Counted from the first letter of the stretch, positions 1 to 8,928 are shown. The stretch: DNA of 33,466 nucleotides from UBA1422 sp041752735 (GCA_041752735.1 JBGSVW010000038.1:1-33466); one strand, 5' to 3'. A program made the numbers and translations. Notes: generated by a model not told the origin, from the sequence alone.

Positions 1-1
1 G

Positions 2-349
2 AGAGGCGTGCAAAGAACAGACATCGAAAGAGGTCAAGTACTTGCAAAGCCGGGTTCCATCAACCCCCACACCAAGTTCAAGGGCCAAGTATACGTCCTG
101 AAGAAGGAAGAAGGCGGAAGACATACACCGTTCTTCAACGGCTATAGACCGCAGTTCTACTTCCGAACCACCGACGTAACAGGCGACCTGAAGCTTCCTG
201 ATGGCGTTGAAATGTGTATGCCTGGCGACAACATCGTCATGGAAATCAACTTAATCACGCCCATCGCCATTGAGCAGGGACTGAGATTTGCCATCAGAGA
301 AGGCGGCAGAACAGTTGGATCCGGCGTTGTAACCGAAATCATCGAGTAA
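2..349 (+). CDS. tuf: Elongation factor Tu, C-terminal part (5' end outside window)
   Basis: This is the last 115 or so residues of EF-Tu (full length is usually near 395). EF-Tu is the cytosolic GTPase that delivers aminoacyl-tRNA to the ribosome. The visible part covers the end of domain 2 and all of domain 3. It opens in the GVQRTDIERGQVLAKPGSI block and carries HTPFFNGYRPQFYFRTTDVTG, then PGDNIVMEI, and ends in REGGRTVGSGVVTEIIE, all standard for bacterial EF-Tu. The GTP-binding domain lies upstream of the window. The reading frame is open from base 2, so the gene is cut by the window edge, not truncated. A terminator hairpin follows about 75 bases after the stop, so this gene ends its transcription unit. 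The next gene is not ribosomal protein S10, a frequent downstream neighbour of tuf in Firmicutes. Confidence 0.97.
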   Translation, partial: RGVQRTDIERGQVLAKPGSINPHTKFKGQVYVLKKEEGGRHTPFFNGYRPQFYFRTTDVTGDLKLPDGVEMCMPGDNIVMEINLITPIAIEQGLRFAIREGGRTVGSGVVTEIIE

Positions 350-423
350 TTCGAGACCTTCGGAGCCAACCGATACAATACCCGATTCATCAAAAGGTGG
401 GTCACAATAAAAACAATTATGAG

Positions 424-455
424 GGCAGCATTTGCAATAGCGGATGCTGCCTTTT
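424..455 (+). terminator. Rho-independent terminator after tuf
   Basis: An 8-bp perfect stem (GGCAGCAT paired with ATGCTGCC) with a 12-base loop is followed directly by TTTT. It lies between the tuf stop and the next promoter-like element, as expected for the end of the EF-Tu transcript. Confidence 0.8.
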
Positions 456-484
456 GAATCAGGCTTCTTTTATCCGAAGAAATA

Positions 485-493
485 TGATAGAAT
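485..493 (+). promoter_or_regulatory. Extended -10 promoter candidate for the capA-like gene
   Basis: TATGATAGAAT (483-493) contains the extended -10 form TGn-TAnAAT. A recognisable -35 box is absent at the right distance (TTCTTT at 465-470 is poor), as is common for extended -10 promoters. The gene start is about 55 bases downstream, after the tuf terminator, so some promoter is needed here. Confidence 0.45.
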
Positions 494-547
494 TTCAATA
501 GTGCCTTGGAAGAGGATAAAAAACTGTATTAATTAGAAGGAATCAGT

Positions 548-1792
548 ATGAAAAAAATTAGATTAAAAAAACGGTTTTATTTGATTGCAACTTGCCTTGT
601 GATTTTAGTTGCAATTACTGGGTTTATGCTAGTTAAACTAACGGGAGAAGGTGATCCTCCCACAGCGCAAGAAAAACCAAAACCAATAGATATTTCTATT
701 ACATGTGCTGGGGATATCGTACTTCATGATCCTAACATCAAATCAGCATATGACAGTGAAACTGACACTTACAATTTTGATGATCCGTTTACATATATCA
801 AACCATATATTGAATCCGCCGATTTGGCCTTGTGTACCATAGAAACAACTTTTCCGGGGGAACCATATACCGGATATCCTACTTTTAGAGGACCTGAAGC
901 ACTGGCCACTTCACTAAAGACAGCCGGCTTTGATATGATTATGACCAGTAGCAACCATGCATATGATGCCGGTATGACTGGCATCATCAAGACGGTCGAA
1001 GTTTTAAGGGCTAATGATTTGATTGCGGCAGGAACAAGACTTTCGTCGGATGAACCCCGGTATGCCATGGCCAAAATCAAAGGCGTTAACATTGCAATGT
1101 TAGCTTATACTTATGAGACAGGAGCAGCAAGCGATAGCGTAACCTATTTAAACGCAAACCCGCTAACCAGTGAGGCGGCCGCCCTGGTCAATTCATTCAA
1201 CTACGGAAGGTTTAACGAGGATGTCGCTGAAATGAAGAGTATCGCCGAAGAAGCACGGGCAGCAGGCGCAGATATTATTCTGATGTATTTCCATTGGGGT
1301 GAAGAATATCATCTAACACCTAATGAGTACCAGAAGACCCTTGCCCAACAGGTTGCAGAAAAAGTTGATGCAGATATTATCTTTGCCTCACATCCTCATG
1401 TACCGCAGACGGCCTCCATGATTACAGTAGTAAAAGAATCAGAAGACGGAACAGTGACCGAAAAGAAAGTCCCGGTATTTTACGCATTGGGTAATTTCTT
1501 GTCAAACCAAAGGAGAGAATTGATCCCATCCGGCGGTCGTTATGTGGAAGAAGGTTATCTGGCACAAACCGTAGTAACTTATGATCCGGATAAACAGGAG
1601 ATCAAGTCAATTAATACCACCACAATGCCTTATTGGGTTGATAAATACACAGCCAATGGCAAAATCAATTATTCGATTATCCCTTTGGATGCGGCATTTG
1701 AAGAAAATCCGACACTAGCACTGTCAGGACATCTTTCCCTGGCGAAAACGGCATTAACGGATATTCAAAGTATCTTGGCCACAGTAGAATAG
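548..1792 (+). CDS. CapA family protein (PGA_cap, metallophosphatase-like), membrane-anchored
   Basis: A 414-residue protein with a basic N-terminus and one membrane helix (about residues 9-30), so the bulk should lie outside the cell. Family landmarks follow in order: CAGDIVLH near residue 55, TIETTFPG, TSSNHAYDAG, a YFHWGEEY block, ASHPHVPQ and YALGNFLSNQ near the end. These His/Asp/Asn-rich blocks are the conserved core of CapA/PgsA-type proteins, which have a calcineurin-like phosphoesterase fold. Some members take part in poly-gamma-glutamate capsule export, but many stand alone and their substrate is unknown. No capB, capC or pgsE lies nearby, so I do not infer a capsule. The start is fixed by AGAAGGA six bases before ATG. 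It appears to be a single-gene unit between two terminators. Confidence 0.88.
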   Translation: MKKIRLKKRFYLIATCLVILVAITGFMLVKLTGEGDPPTAQEKPKPIDISITCAGDIVLHDPNIKSAYDSETDTYNFDDPFTYIKPYIESADLALCTIETTFPGEPYTGYPTFRGPEALATSLKTAGFDMIMTSSNHAYDAGMTGIIKTVEVLRANDLIAAGTRLSSDEPRYAMAKIKGVNIAMLAYTYETGAASDSVTYLNANPLTSEAAALVNSFNYGRFNEDVAEMKSIAEEARAAGADIILMYFHWGEEYHLTPNEYQKTLAQQVAEKVDADIIFASHPHVPQTASMITVVKESEDGTVTEKKVPVFYALGNFLSNQRRELIPSGGRYVEEGYLAQTVVTYDPDKQEIKSINTTTMPYWVDKYTANGKINYSIIPLDAAFEENPTLALSGHLSLAKTALTDIQSILATVE

Positions 1793-1803
1793 AAGCATGT
1801 GTT

Positions 1804-1835
1804 AAAAAAATCCTTCCATAGAGAAGGGTTTTTTT
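1804..1835 (+). terminator. Terminator after the capA-like gene, possibly bidirectional
   Basis: TCCTTC (1811-1816) pairs with GAAGGG (1823-1828, one G-T pair) around a 6-base loop. A run of seven A precedes the stem and seven T follow, so the stem can extend to 13 bp and could work on either strand. It sits about 12 bases after the stop codon. Confidence 0.85.
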
Positions 1836-1878
1836 ATATGAATGAAAAGAAATATATGTAATAAATGTAAATATATGG

Positions 1879-1907
1879 TTGACCACCAACTCAGCAATGC
1901 TTATAAT
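1879..1907 (+). promoter_or_regulatory. Sigma-A type promoter for yraN-yifB-dprA
   Basis: TTGACC (-35, 1879-1884) and TATAAT (-10, 1902-1907) are separated by exactly 17 bases, a near-consensus sigma-A promoter. Transcription should begin near 1914, about 28 bases before the chosen yraN start. It also argues against an alternative TTG start at 1879, which falls inside the -35 box. Confidence 0.85.
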
Positions 1908-1941
1908 AGGAATAGAAAAAGTGGGGGCAGAAGGGGGAACT

Positions 1942-2301
1942 ATGACTAATATCAGCAAATCAACTACTCAACATAACAGCAAAGTGAACAAAGGGAAATG
2001 GGGAGAAGAGCTGGCGGCAGGAACCTTACGAGATAAGGGATATCAAATTATTTTCCGAAATTTTTACTCAAAATACGGAGAATTGGATATTGTAGCGAAA
2101 AAAAACAATCTTTTGGTTTTCGTGGAAGTAAAAACCCGAACCCAGGATCATTTCGGAACCCCCGCAGAAGCCGTGGACGCGCGAAAGCGCCGGCATATGA
2201 CTCATGCAGCCAATTTTTTTGTACAGCGCTTTGGCTTTCAAAATGTTGATATGCGTTTTGATGTGATTGAAATCAATCTCAATCATCTTGAGAATGTTTG
2301 A
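1942..2301 (+). CDS. yraN: YraN family protein (UPF0102), predicted endonuclease-like fold
   Basis: A 119-residue protein matching the YraN/UPF0102 family. The core includes KGKWGEELAAGTLRDKGY, RNFYSKYGELDIVAK, LLVFVEVKTRT and AVDARKRRHM. The E...GELDIV...FVEVKTR pattern is the PD-(D/E)XK-like nuclease arrangement (Glu, Asp, Glu-x-Lys). The biological substrate of the family is not established. It commonly lies beside yifB/comM and dprA, as here. The start at 1942 is preferred because AAGGGGG lies at 1931-1937 and the promoter lies upstream. A longer frame from 1879 would begin inside the -35 box. The stop overlaps the ribosome binding region of the next gene. Confidence 0.92.
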   Translation: MTNISKSTTQHNSKVNKGKWGEELAAGTLRDKGYQIIFRNFYSKYGELDIVAKKNNLLVFVEVKTRTQDHFGTPAEAVDARKRRHMTHAANFFVQRFGFQNVDMRFDVIEINLNHLENV

Positions 2302-2309
2302 GGTTCATT

Positions 2310-3902
2310 ATGCTATCAACGATATGGACCGCGACCTTAGCAGGACTATCCGGTGAAATTATCAGGGTGGAAACGGACATCACAAGAGGGTTGCCCGCCT
2401 GCAATCTTGTAGGGCTTCCTGATGTGACGATTCGGGAGTCCATAGAAAGAATACGTTCCGCAATCATCAACTCGGATTTTGAATATCCAGCTAAAAGAAT
2501 CACAATTAATCTAGCACCAGCCAGCACACGCAAGGATGGAAGCCATTTTGATTTACCCATTGCCATGGGAGTGATGACAGCCACGGGTCAATTTACCATC
2601 AAAGAGGAAGAAAGATGGGCATTTTTAGGGGAGCTCTCATTGGATGGTGGGCTAAATCCGATTAAGGGAGCATTGCCTCTGATCATTTGCTTAAAAGAAG
2701 GGGGAATCCGCCATGTGGTGATTTCGGAACGGAACCATTCAGAAGCATCTATGGTGGAAGGAATTACGGTACATCCGGCATCTACATTGACACAGGCGGT
2801 AGATTGGGTTAAGGGATTCTTGGTGAACCCCTCCATTATAAGATCAGAGCTTATTCATTCAAACAACGAAGAATCCATTCCGGATTTTGGAGATGTTGCA
2901 GGCCATGACAATGTAAAGCGTGCCATGACGATCTCAGCAGCCGGGGCTCATGGGTTATTGATGGTGGGGCCACCTGGTTCGGGTAAAACCATGTTAGCCA
3001 GTCGCCTGCCGTCCATTTTGCCGGATATGACATATGAGGAAAGACTAGCCGTCACAAAAATTTATAGCGTGGCAGGGTTGTTGGATGATCAGATGCCGTT
3101 GATAACACAAAGGCCATTCCGAAAGCCACATCATACCATTACCCGACCTGCTTTGCTTGGCGGAGGGTTGAAACCCGGACCCGGGGAGTTTTCGTTGGCA
3201 CACTACGGCGTGTTGTTCCTTGATGAAGTAATACACTTTGAAAGTGGAAGTCTGGAAGCTTTGCGCCAACCCCTAGAGGAAGGGGAGATTACCATTACCC
3301 GAAGAGGCGGAAATGTGACCTTCCCCGGACGGGTTATTTTAGTAGCTGCATGCAATCCATGTAAATGCGGATATTTTGGTGACACGTCTCATCAATGCAC
3401 ATGTACAGCAGGTCAAATAGGCGCATATCAATCAAAATTGACAGGCCCGATTCTTGATCGTATTGATATTCACGTCAAAGTAGAGCGCATTCCATGGCAA
3501 GAAATCAACCGAGATTCATCGTCAGGCTCATCTGCAGCGTTGAGGGAAAGGGTGACCTGCGCAAGACAACGACAGCTGGAACGGTATCAGGGCACTGATT
3601 TGCTTTTCAATGCCCGTTTAACACACAAAATGATTCATCAGTTTTGTCCATTAGGGAAAGAACAGAGCCAACTGATGAAGCAGGCTTATGAAACCTACCC
3701 TCTCAATATGAGAACCTATGATAAAGTGATTCGATTGGCCAGAACCATTGCAGACTTAGAAGATGAGGATCAGATAACGACCATGCATTTGGCGGAAGCA
3801 TTGCAATATCGTGAGCTAAAATCCTTTTACAGGCAGACGGATATAGTCACTTGGGGAAATCCTGAGAATTTTTCTTATGACGAGGGTGAGGAGAGGCAAT
3901 GA
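2310..3902 (+). CDS. YifB/ComM family Mg-chelatase-like AAA+ ATPase
   Basis: A 530-residue protein. Residues 1-170 form the N-terminal Lon-protease-like domain (GLPACNLVGLPD, then KRITINLAPA). The AAA+ domain follows, with Walker A GPPGSGKT at 220-227 and Walker B VLFLDEV. The block NPCKCGYFGD and the C-terminal Mg_chelatase_C helical region (NMRTYDKVIRLARTIADLE) complete the family architecture at normal length. In naturally competent Proteobacteria, ComM is a branch-migration helicase in transformation. The role of YifB in Clostridia is unproven, though its position directly before dprA suggests DNA uptake or recombination. Start ATG 2310 is preferred to TTG 2298 because TGAGG sits six bases upstream and family members begin ML(S/A). 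The stop overlaps the dprA start (ATGA). Confidence 0.95.
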   Translation: MLSTIWTATLAGLSGEIIRVETDITRGLPACNLVGLPDVTIRESIERIRSAIINSDFEYPAKRITINLAPASTRKDGSHFDLPIAMGVMTATGQFTIKEEERWAFLGELSLDGGLNPIKGALPLIICLKEGGIRHVVISERNHSEASMVEGITVHPASTLTQAVDWVKGFLVNPSIIRSELIHSNNEESIPDFGDVAGHDNVKRAMTISAAGAHGLLMVGPPGSGKTMLASRLPSILPDMTYEERLAVTKIYSVAGLLDDQMPLITQRPFRKPHHTITRPALLGGGLKPGPGEFSLAHYGVLFLDEVIHFESGSLEALRQPLEEGEITITRRGGNVTFPGRVILVAACNPCKCGYFGDTSHQCTCTAGQIGAYQSKLTGPILDRIDIHVKVERIPWQEINRDSSSGSSAALRERVTCARQRQLERYQGTDLLFNARLTHKMIHQFCPLGKEQSQLMKQAYETYPLNMRTYDKVIRLARTIADLEDEDQITTMHLAEALQYRELKSFYRQTDIVTWGNPENFSYDEGEERQ

Positions 3903-4756
3903 TGAATTATGGAAAAGTATCAATCGGAGAATCGGGGTATCCGCTACTATTGCCGCTTATTTCAGACCCACCAAAGCAGCTATATTATACTGGAGATTTA
4001 AGCCTGGCATCAATGAGATGTGTTTCGGTGGTAGGATCGAGAAAGACAACGGAGTACGGGAGGTGGGCATCCTTCACACTGGCACAAAGACTAGTCGAGC
4101 ACGGCATCGTGGTAGTGAGTGGGCTGGCTTCAGGGATTGACACCTGTAGCCATACCGGTGCATTAAAATCATCCGGCAAAACGATTGCTGTTTTAGGTTG
4201 TGGGATTGATTTATGCTATCCTACCACAAACCAAAAGCTGAAAGACCAAATTGCAGGTGCCGGGTTGATCTTATCCGAATATCCTCCTGGAAGCCCGGCT
4301 GCAGTATATACCTTTCCCAGGCGGAATCGGATCATCAGCGGTATTTCAGAGGCTACGGTTGTTGTAGCTGCGGGGCTCCATAGTGGTTCATTGATAACAG
4401 CCGAACTGGCAGAAGAGCAGGGACGGGCGGTTTACACTTTGCCAGGTAATATTAACAACATTTATCATCTTGGTTCCAATAAACTTATCAAAGATGGCGC
4501 CACTCCGTTAGTCGTGTTAGATGACTTATTGGAAGAGCTGGGAATACAACCTCTTGAGAGGGAGTTGGCAATCTCTAAGCTTTCTGCGGATGAACAAGCA
4601 CTTGTTGAACAAATAATTCGGGAGGGGGAACGGACCGTTGATCAACTATGCAAATGCCTTGCAAAGCCTACTTCCCACGTGAATGGTTTGGTGACTGTAT
4701 TGGAGATGAAAGGGATTCTCAAAACGTCCATGGGTAAAATATTTGTTGCAAAGTAA
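3899..4756 (+). CDS. dprA: DNA-processing protein DprA (Smf)
   Basis: A 285-residue protein with the DprA Rossmann-like core: VVGSRKTTEYGR, VVSGLASGIDTCSHTGAL, IAVLGCGID, then FPRRNRIISGISEATVVV and GSLITAELAEEQGRAVYTLPG. The C-terminal 60 residues look like the winged-helix DML1-type domain. DprA loads RecA onto incoming single-stranded DNA during transformation and is widely kept even where competence is not documented. The N-terminal SAM-like domain found in longer members (360 or more residues) is reduced here, as in many Firmicutes. The start ATG overlaps the yifB stop, with GAGGAGAGG just upstream, so the two are probably translationally coupled. The -35 box for topA lies inside its last codons. 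Confidence 0.95.
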   Translation: MMNYGKVSIGESGYPLLLPLISDPPKQLYYTGDLSLASMRCVSVVGSRKTTEYGRWASFTLAQRLVEHGIVVVSGLASGIDTCSHTGALKSSGKTIAVLGCGIDLCYPTTNQKLKDQIAGAGLILSEYPPGSPAAVYTFPRRNRIISGISEATVVVAAGLHSGSLITAELAEEQGRAVYTLPGNINNIYHLGSNKLIKDGATPLVVLDDLLEELGIQPLERELAISKLSADEQALVEQIIREGERTVDQLCKCLAKPTSHVNGLVTVLEMKGILKTSMGKIFVAK

Positions 4757-4774
4757 AAAGAATATACATATAAT
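4746..4774 (+). promoter_or_regulatory. Promoter for topA, -35 inside the dprA 3' end
   Basis: TTGCAA (-35, 4746-4751) and TATAAT (-10, 4769-4774) are 17 bases apart. The -35 lies in the last codons of dprA. Predicted start near 4781, 35 bases before the topA start codon. No terminator separates dprA from topA, so topA could be read from both promoters. Confidence 0.7.
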
Positions 4775-4815
4775 CAGTTTCTATAAGGTAAGCAGAAGTA
4801 CAATGGGAGGACATA

Positions 4816-6870
4816 GTGGCATCAACGAAACAACATCTCGTTATCGTGGAATCGCCTTCAAAAGCAAAAACCATCGGTAAATTTTTAGGAAGTAAATATA
4901 AGGTGATCGCTTCAGTCGGTCATGTAAGAGACCTGCCCAAAAGTAAATTGGGCATCAATATTGACAATGATTTTGAGCCGGAATATATATCAATCCGTGG
5001 CAAAGGGGACTTGATTAAGGAACTTCGCAAAGCAGCCAAGGGTGCGGACAAAATCTTTCTTGCAACTGACCCGGACAGAGAAGGCGAGGCCATTTCTTGG
5101 CATCTTCAACATTTGTTGGGTCTTGAAAAAGACGCTGCGAGTAGAATTGTGTTTAATGAAATCACCAAAGAGGCTGTATTGGCGGCAGTCAAAAAACCTC
5201 GCCCGGTGGATGGTAAACTAGTGGATGCGCAACAAGCCAGAAGAGTGCTTGATAGACTGGTTGGTTACTCCATCAGCCCATTGCTGTGGCGAAAAATACG
5301 AAGAGGTTTAAGCGCCGGTCGTGTTCAGTCGGCAGCGCTTAAGATTATTTGTGATAGAGAAAATGAAATCAATGCATTTATACCGGAAGAGTATTGGAAT
5401 ATCCTGGCCACTTTTCATAAGGACAAATCCTTCACTGCAAAGCTGGCACAATATAAAGGAGAAAAAATTTCCATCACCAACGGAGATGATGCGACAAAAA
5501 TACTTAACGAACTCAAAAATGGATCATTCATTGTGGACACGGTAGAAGCCAAGGAACGTACGCGAAATGCTTATCCGCCTTTTACCACAAGCAGTTTGCA
5601 ACAGGATGCCTCCAACAAATTAAATTATTCAACAAAAAAAACCATGCAAATTGCCCAACAGCTCTATGAGGGCGTGGAGATTAAAGGTAAGGGAACAGTA
5701 GGCTTGGTATCCTATATTCGTACTGACTCTGTTCGGATTTCCGAAGAAGCCAAAGCTGCGGCCAAGACCTACATTGGGACTACTTTCGGTGAAAGCTATA
5801 TCGGTAACAACACTTTCAGCAACAAAAAAAAGGAAGTGCAAGATGCCCATGAGGCAATCCGACCTAGTTACGTAGAGTTAACCCCCGACCAAATTAAGGC
5901 GTCTTTAAGCAAAGACCAATATAATCTGTACAAGTTAATCTGGAACCGGTTCCTTGCCAGTCAGATGAAGTCGGCTGTTTACATGGGTATGGCAGTGGGT
6001 ATAAAAAATCAGGATTATCTATTCAAAGCAAATGGATCAAAGTTACTTTTCGATGGATTCCTAAAGGTTTACGCTCCGTCAAAGGATGAAGAAGACAAAG
6101 AACTTCCGTTGTTGACACAAGGGGAGACTTTAATTGTAGAAGATCTAAACGGTGAACAAAGCTTTACACAGCCGCCATCCAGGTTTACTGAAGCCAGTTT
6201 GGTCAAGGATTTGGAAGAAGAGAACATTGGTCGTCCAAGTACGTACGCACCAATCATCGGTACGCTAACGGAACGTAAATATATTGCAAAAGAAAAGAAG
6301 TTCCTAATTCCAACAGATTTGGGGTTTTTAGTTAACCAAATGATGGTCGAGTATTTCCCCGAGGTTGTAGATGTAGGATTCACTTCAGACATAGAAGACA
6401 AGTTGGATTTGATAGAAGTCGAAAACCTCAATTGGAAATCCATCATCAGGGATTTTTATGTCACCTTCAAGAAAGACTTGGATTACGCAGACGAAAAAAT
6501 CGAAAAGGTGGAACTGGAAGAACGAATCAGCGACGAAACCTGTGAGCTTTGTGGCAAACCGATGGTTTACAGGCATGGAAGATTTGGCGAATTCCTGGCA
6601 TGCACAGGGTATCCTGATTGTAAAAATACTAAAATGATCGTCAATTCCATTGGTGTTTCCTGCCCTACTTGTGGCAAAGATATCATCCAAAGGAAGAGCA
6701 AAAAAGGTCGTCTCTTTTATGGATGCAGTGGTTATCCGGACTGTAATCAGTTATACTGGAACAAGCCTACAGAGAAAGAATGCCCAAAATGCGGGACTCG
6801 TTTGGTAGAAAAAAAGACAAAACAAGGAGAGTACGCTTGCTCAAACAGCGAGTGTGACTATAAAGAATAA
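4816..6870 (+). CDS. topA: DNA topoisomerase I (type IA)
   Basis: A 684-residue type IA topoisomerase, which relaxes negative supercoils by cutting one strand through a 5'-phosphotyrosine link. Features in order: Toprim domain from residue 7 (VIVESPSKAKTIGKFLG, then TDPDREGEAISWHL), the central domain, and the active-site Tyr300 in GLVSYIRTDSVRIS. Three C-terminal zinc-binding modules follow: CELCGKP...CTGYPDC, CPTCGKD...CSGYPDC and CPKCG...CSNSEC. The length and three Cys4 modules are normal for Firmicutes. Translation starts at GTG 4816, preceded by GGGAGGA. Neighbours yifB, dprA and hslV match the Bacillus dprA-topA-(trmFO-xerC)-hslVU-codY order, but trmFO and xerC are absent between topA and hslV. 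Confidence 0.97.
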   Translation: MASTKQHLVIVESPSKAKTIGKFLGSKYKVIASVGHVRDLPKSKLGINIDNDFEPEYISIRGKGDLIKELRKAAKGADKIFLATDPDREGEAISWHLQHLLGLEKDAASRIVFNEITKEAVLAAVKKPRPVDGKLVDAQQARRVLDRLVGYSISPLLWRKIRRGLSAGRVQSAALKIICDRENEINAFIPEEYWNILATFHKDKSFTAKLAQYKGEKISITNGDDATKILNELKNGSFIVDTVEAKERTRNAYPPFTTSSLQQDASNKLNYSTKKTMQIAQQLYEGVEIKGKGTVGLVSYIRTDSVRISEEAKAAAKTYIGTTFGESYIGNNTFSNKKKEVQDAHEAIRPSYVELTPDQIKASLSKDQYNLYKLIWNRFLASQMKSAVYMGMAVGIKNQDYLFKANGSKLLFDGFLKVYAPSKDEEDKELPLLTQGETLIVEDLNGEQSFTQPPSRFTEASLVKDLEEENIGRPSTYAPIIGTLTERKYIAKEKKFLIPTDLGFLVNQMMVEYFPEVVDVGFTSDIEDKLDLIEVENLNWKSIIRDFYVTFKKDLDYADEKIEKVELEERISDETCELCGKPMVYRHGRFGEFLACTGYPDCKNTKMIVNSIGVSCPTCGKDIIQRKSKKGRLFYGCSGYPDCNQLYWNKPTEKECPKCGTRLVEKKTKQGEYACSNSECDYKE

Positions 6871-6918
6871 ACCAAGGCACGATTGGTTTACATCAGAGAA
6901 TAAGATGGAGGAAATAAG

Positions 6919-7458
6919 ATGGTACAATTTCATGCAACAACGATTGTTGCGGTAAGAAGAAGCGAAGACGACATCTGCATCGGAGGCGACGGTCAGGTAA
7001 CCATGGGCGAAAGCGCAATCATGAAGGCCGGTGCCAAAAAAGTGCAGAAAATCTATAAAAATTCAGTACTTGTAGGGTTTGCCGGTTCAGTGGCGGATGC
7101 TTTTTCCCTCAGAGAAAAATTCGAAGAGAAACTAGAAGAACATGGCGGCAATTTGAAACGTGCGGCAGTATCCCTGGCACAGCTTTGGCGTACCGACAAA
7201 ATGATGAGAAATTTGGAAGCCTTAATGATAGTGGCAGACAAAGAAGCGATGTTATTGATTTCAGGCAACGGCGAAGTTATTGAGCCGGATCAGGACTTTA
7301 TCGCCATTGGCTCCGGTGGAAATTATGCCTATTCGGCAGCCAATGCTTTGTTCAACCATACCGCGTTGACGGCAGAAGAAATCGTAAGAGAGTCTCTTCG
7401 CATTGCCGCTTCCATTTGCGTTTACACCAATGACAACATCTCCACAGAGAAACTATAG
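6919..7458 (+). CDS. hslV: ATP-dependent protease HslVU, peptidase subunit HslV (ClpQ)
   Basis: A 179-residue proteasome-beta-like peptidase that forms double hexameric rings and degrades proteins unfolded by HslU. The mature N-terminal nucleophile is predicted to be Thr7 after removal of MVQFHA, giving TTIVAVRR. The rest matches the family: GGDGQVTMGE, KKVQKIY, VGFAGSVADAF, QLWRTDKMMRNLEALM and IGSGGNYAYSAA. Bacillus ClpQ uses an unusual N-terminal Ser, whereas here it is the usual Thr. The start is preceded by ATGGAGGAAATAAG. The stop codon forms part of the TAGGAGG binding site for hslU, so the pair is coupled. No convincing promoter is seen in the 48 bases after topA. Confidence 0.97.
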   Translation: MVQFHATTIVAVRRSEDDICIGGDGQVTMGESAIMKAGAKKVQKIYKNSVLVGFAGSVADAFSLREKFEEKLEEHGGNLKRAAVSLAQLWRTDKMMRNLEALMIVADKEAMLLISGNGEVIEPDQDFIAIGSGGNYAYSAANALFNHTALTAEEIVRESLRIAASICVYTNDNISTEKL

Positions 7459-7468
7459 GAGGTTTACG

Positions 7469-8911
7469 ATGGCAAACAAACTTTACAATATGACACCAAA
7501 AGAAATTGTGGCAGAACTGGACAAATATATTATCGGGCAGGATGAGGCCAAAAAATCCGTGGCGGTCGCACTGCGAAACCGTTATCGAAGAAGCTTGCTT
7601 TCTGAAGAGCTTATGGAAGAGATCACCCCCAAAAACATTTTGATGATGGGGCCTACCGGTGTAGGTAAAACCGAAATCGCAAGAAGATTGGCAAAACTTA
7701 TGGATGCACCCTTTGTGAAGGTTGAAGCCACAAAGTTTACAGAGGTCGGTTATGTGGGAAGAGATGTGGACTCCATGGTTCGTGATTTGGTGGAAGCCTC
7801 CATCAGAATCACCAAGCAAAGCCGCTTAGAAGAAAAATATGTCATAGCGGATGAGCTGGCCGAAGAAAAAATCTTGGAGGCCATTATTCCCGGCGGTAAA
7901 AAATCGGGAGCAGGAGATGCTGCAAGGGGACCCTTTGATTTCATTTTAAATAGCGGTGGATACCAGAGCCAAAAGCAGCAATACGAAGCCCAGCAAAACA
8001 AAAAAGATGAAGAGACTACTATTAACAATGACGATATCCAAATGGCTAGAGAGCAAGTAAGGCAACAGCTTCGCGAAGGAAAACTGGAAGAACAATTTAT
8101 TGAAATCCAGGTTTCGGCCGCTCCCAAAGGAAATCAGCTGGACATGAGCCAGGAAGGCATGGGCATTGCCATTGGTAATATTTTTGGGGACATGGTGCCC
8201 CCAAAAAAGAAATCAAAAAAAGTTAAAGTGAAGGATGCCAGAAAAATTCTTCGCGAGGAAGAAGCCCAAAACTTAATCGATATGGACCAGGTTACTGAAG
8301 AAGCATTGCAAAATGCCGAACAGAATGGGATTATTTTCATAGACGAAATCGATAAGATCGCTTCGGGCTCAGGGTATCGTTCCGGTGCAGATGTTTCCAG
8401 GGAAGGTGTCCAAAGAGACATTTTACCAATTGTGGAAGGAAGCGTAGTCAATACCAAGCATGGCCCTGTCAAAACGGACCATGTACTATTCATTGGATCC
8501 GGTGCATTCCATTCTGCAAAGCCCACTGACTTGATTCCAGAATTACAGGGACGTTTTCCAATTCGTGTAGAGCTAGAAAACTTGACGGAAGAGACGTTCC
8601 TCAAAATACTCACTATTCCTGAAAATGCATTAATCAAGCAACATAAGGCCTTGCTTGAAACCGAAGGGATTATTGTTGAATTTACTGATGATGCAATTAA
8701 AGAAATCGCATCCATGGCATTTTTGATGAACGAACAGAATGAAAACATTGGAGCCAGAAGACTTCATACCATTCTCGAAAAGTTGCTGGAAGACATCTCT
8801 TTCAACATCCCTGACATGGAAGAAGAGAAGATTACAATTGATGAAGAATACGTAAAAGAGAAGTTTATCGAGAAGATTCATCCGGAGGATTTGGACAGGT
8901 ACATTCTTTAA
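7469..8911 (+). CDS. hslU: ATP-dependent protease HslVU, ATPase subunit HslU (ClpY)
   Basis: A 480-residue AAA+ unfoldase that feeds HslV. Walker A GPTGVGKT is at residues 62-68 with flanking Gly61. The intermediate (I) domain spans roughly residues 110-245 and is rich in Gln, Glu and Lys. Walker B IIFIDEIDKIA is near residue 287, followed by the sensor region ELQGRFPIRVEL. The protein ends LDRYIL, the hydrophobic tail that docks into HslV pockets. The start at 7469 has TAGGAGG (7456-7462) seven bases upstream. Two codons shared with the hslV end make the pair a tight operon. Length is normal for the family. Confidence 0.97.
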   Translation: MANKLYNMTPKEIVAELDKYIIGQDEAKKSVAVALRNRYRRSLLSEELMEEITPKNILMMGPTGVGKTEIARRLAKLMDAPFVKVEATKFTEVGYVGRDVDSMVRDLVEASIRITKQSRLEEKYVIADELAEEKILEAIIPGGKKSGAGDAARGPFDFILNSGGYQSQKQQYEAQQNKKDEETTINNDDIQMAREQVRQQLREGKLEEQFIEIQVSAAPKGNQLDMSQEGMGIAIGNIFGDMVPPKKKSKKVKVKDARKILREEEAQNLIDMDQVTEEALQNAEQNGIIFIDEIDKIASGSGYRSGADVSREGVQRDILPIVEGSVVNTKHGPVKTDHVLFIGSGAFHSAKPTDLIPELQGRFPIRVELENLTEETFLKILTIPENALIKQHKALLETEGIIVEFTDDAIKEIASMAFLMNEQNENIGARRLHTILEKLLEDISFNIPDMEEEKITIDEEYVKEKFIEKIHPEDLDRYIL

Positions 8912-8928
8912 TTGTTTGTAGAATAAAT

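Noticed and set aside
157..498. Minus-strand open frame over tuf and its downstream region
   Set aside because: It is antisense to a clear EF-Tu coding region, has no family resemblance and crosses the terminator.
2049..2063. Second CodY-box-like 15-mer (12 of 15 matches)
   Set aside because: It lies inside the yraN coding region, away from a promoter, and the AT-rich codons make such a match likely by chance.
6872..6888. ACCAA/TTGGT inverted repeat after topA as a terminator
   Set aside because: Only five pairs and no T-run follow, so it is too weak to call.
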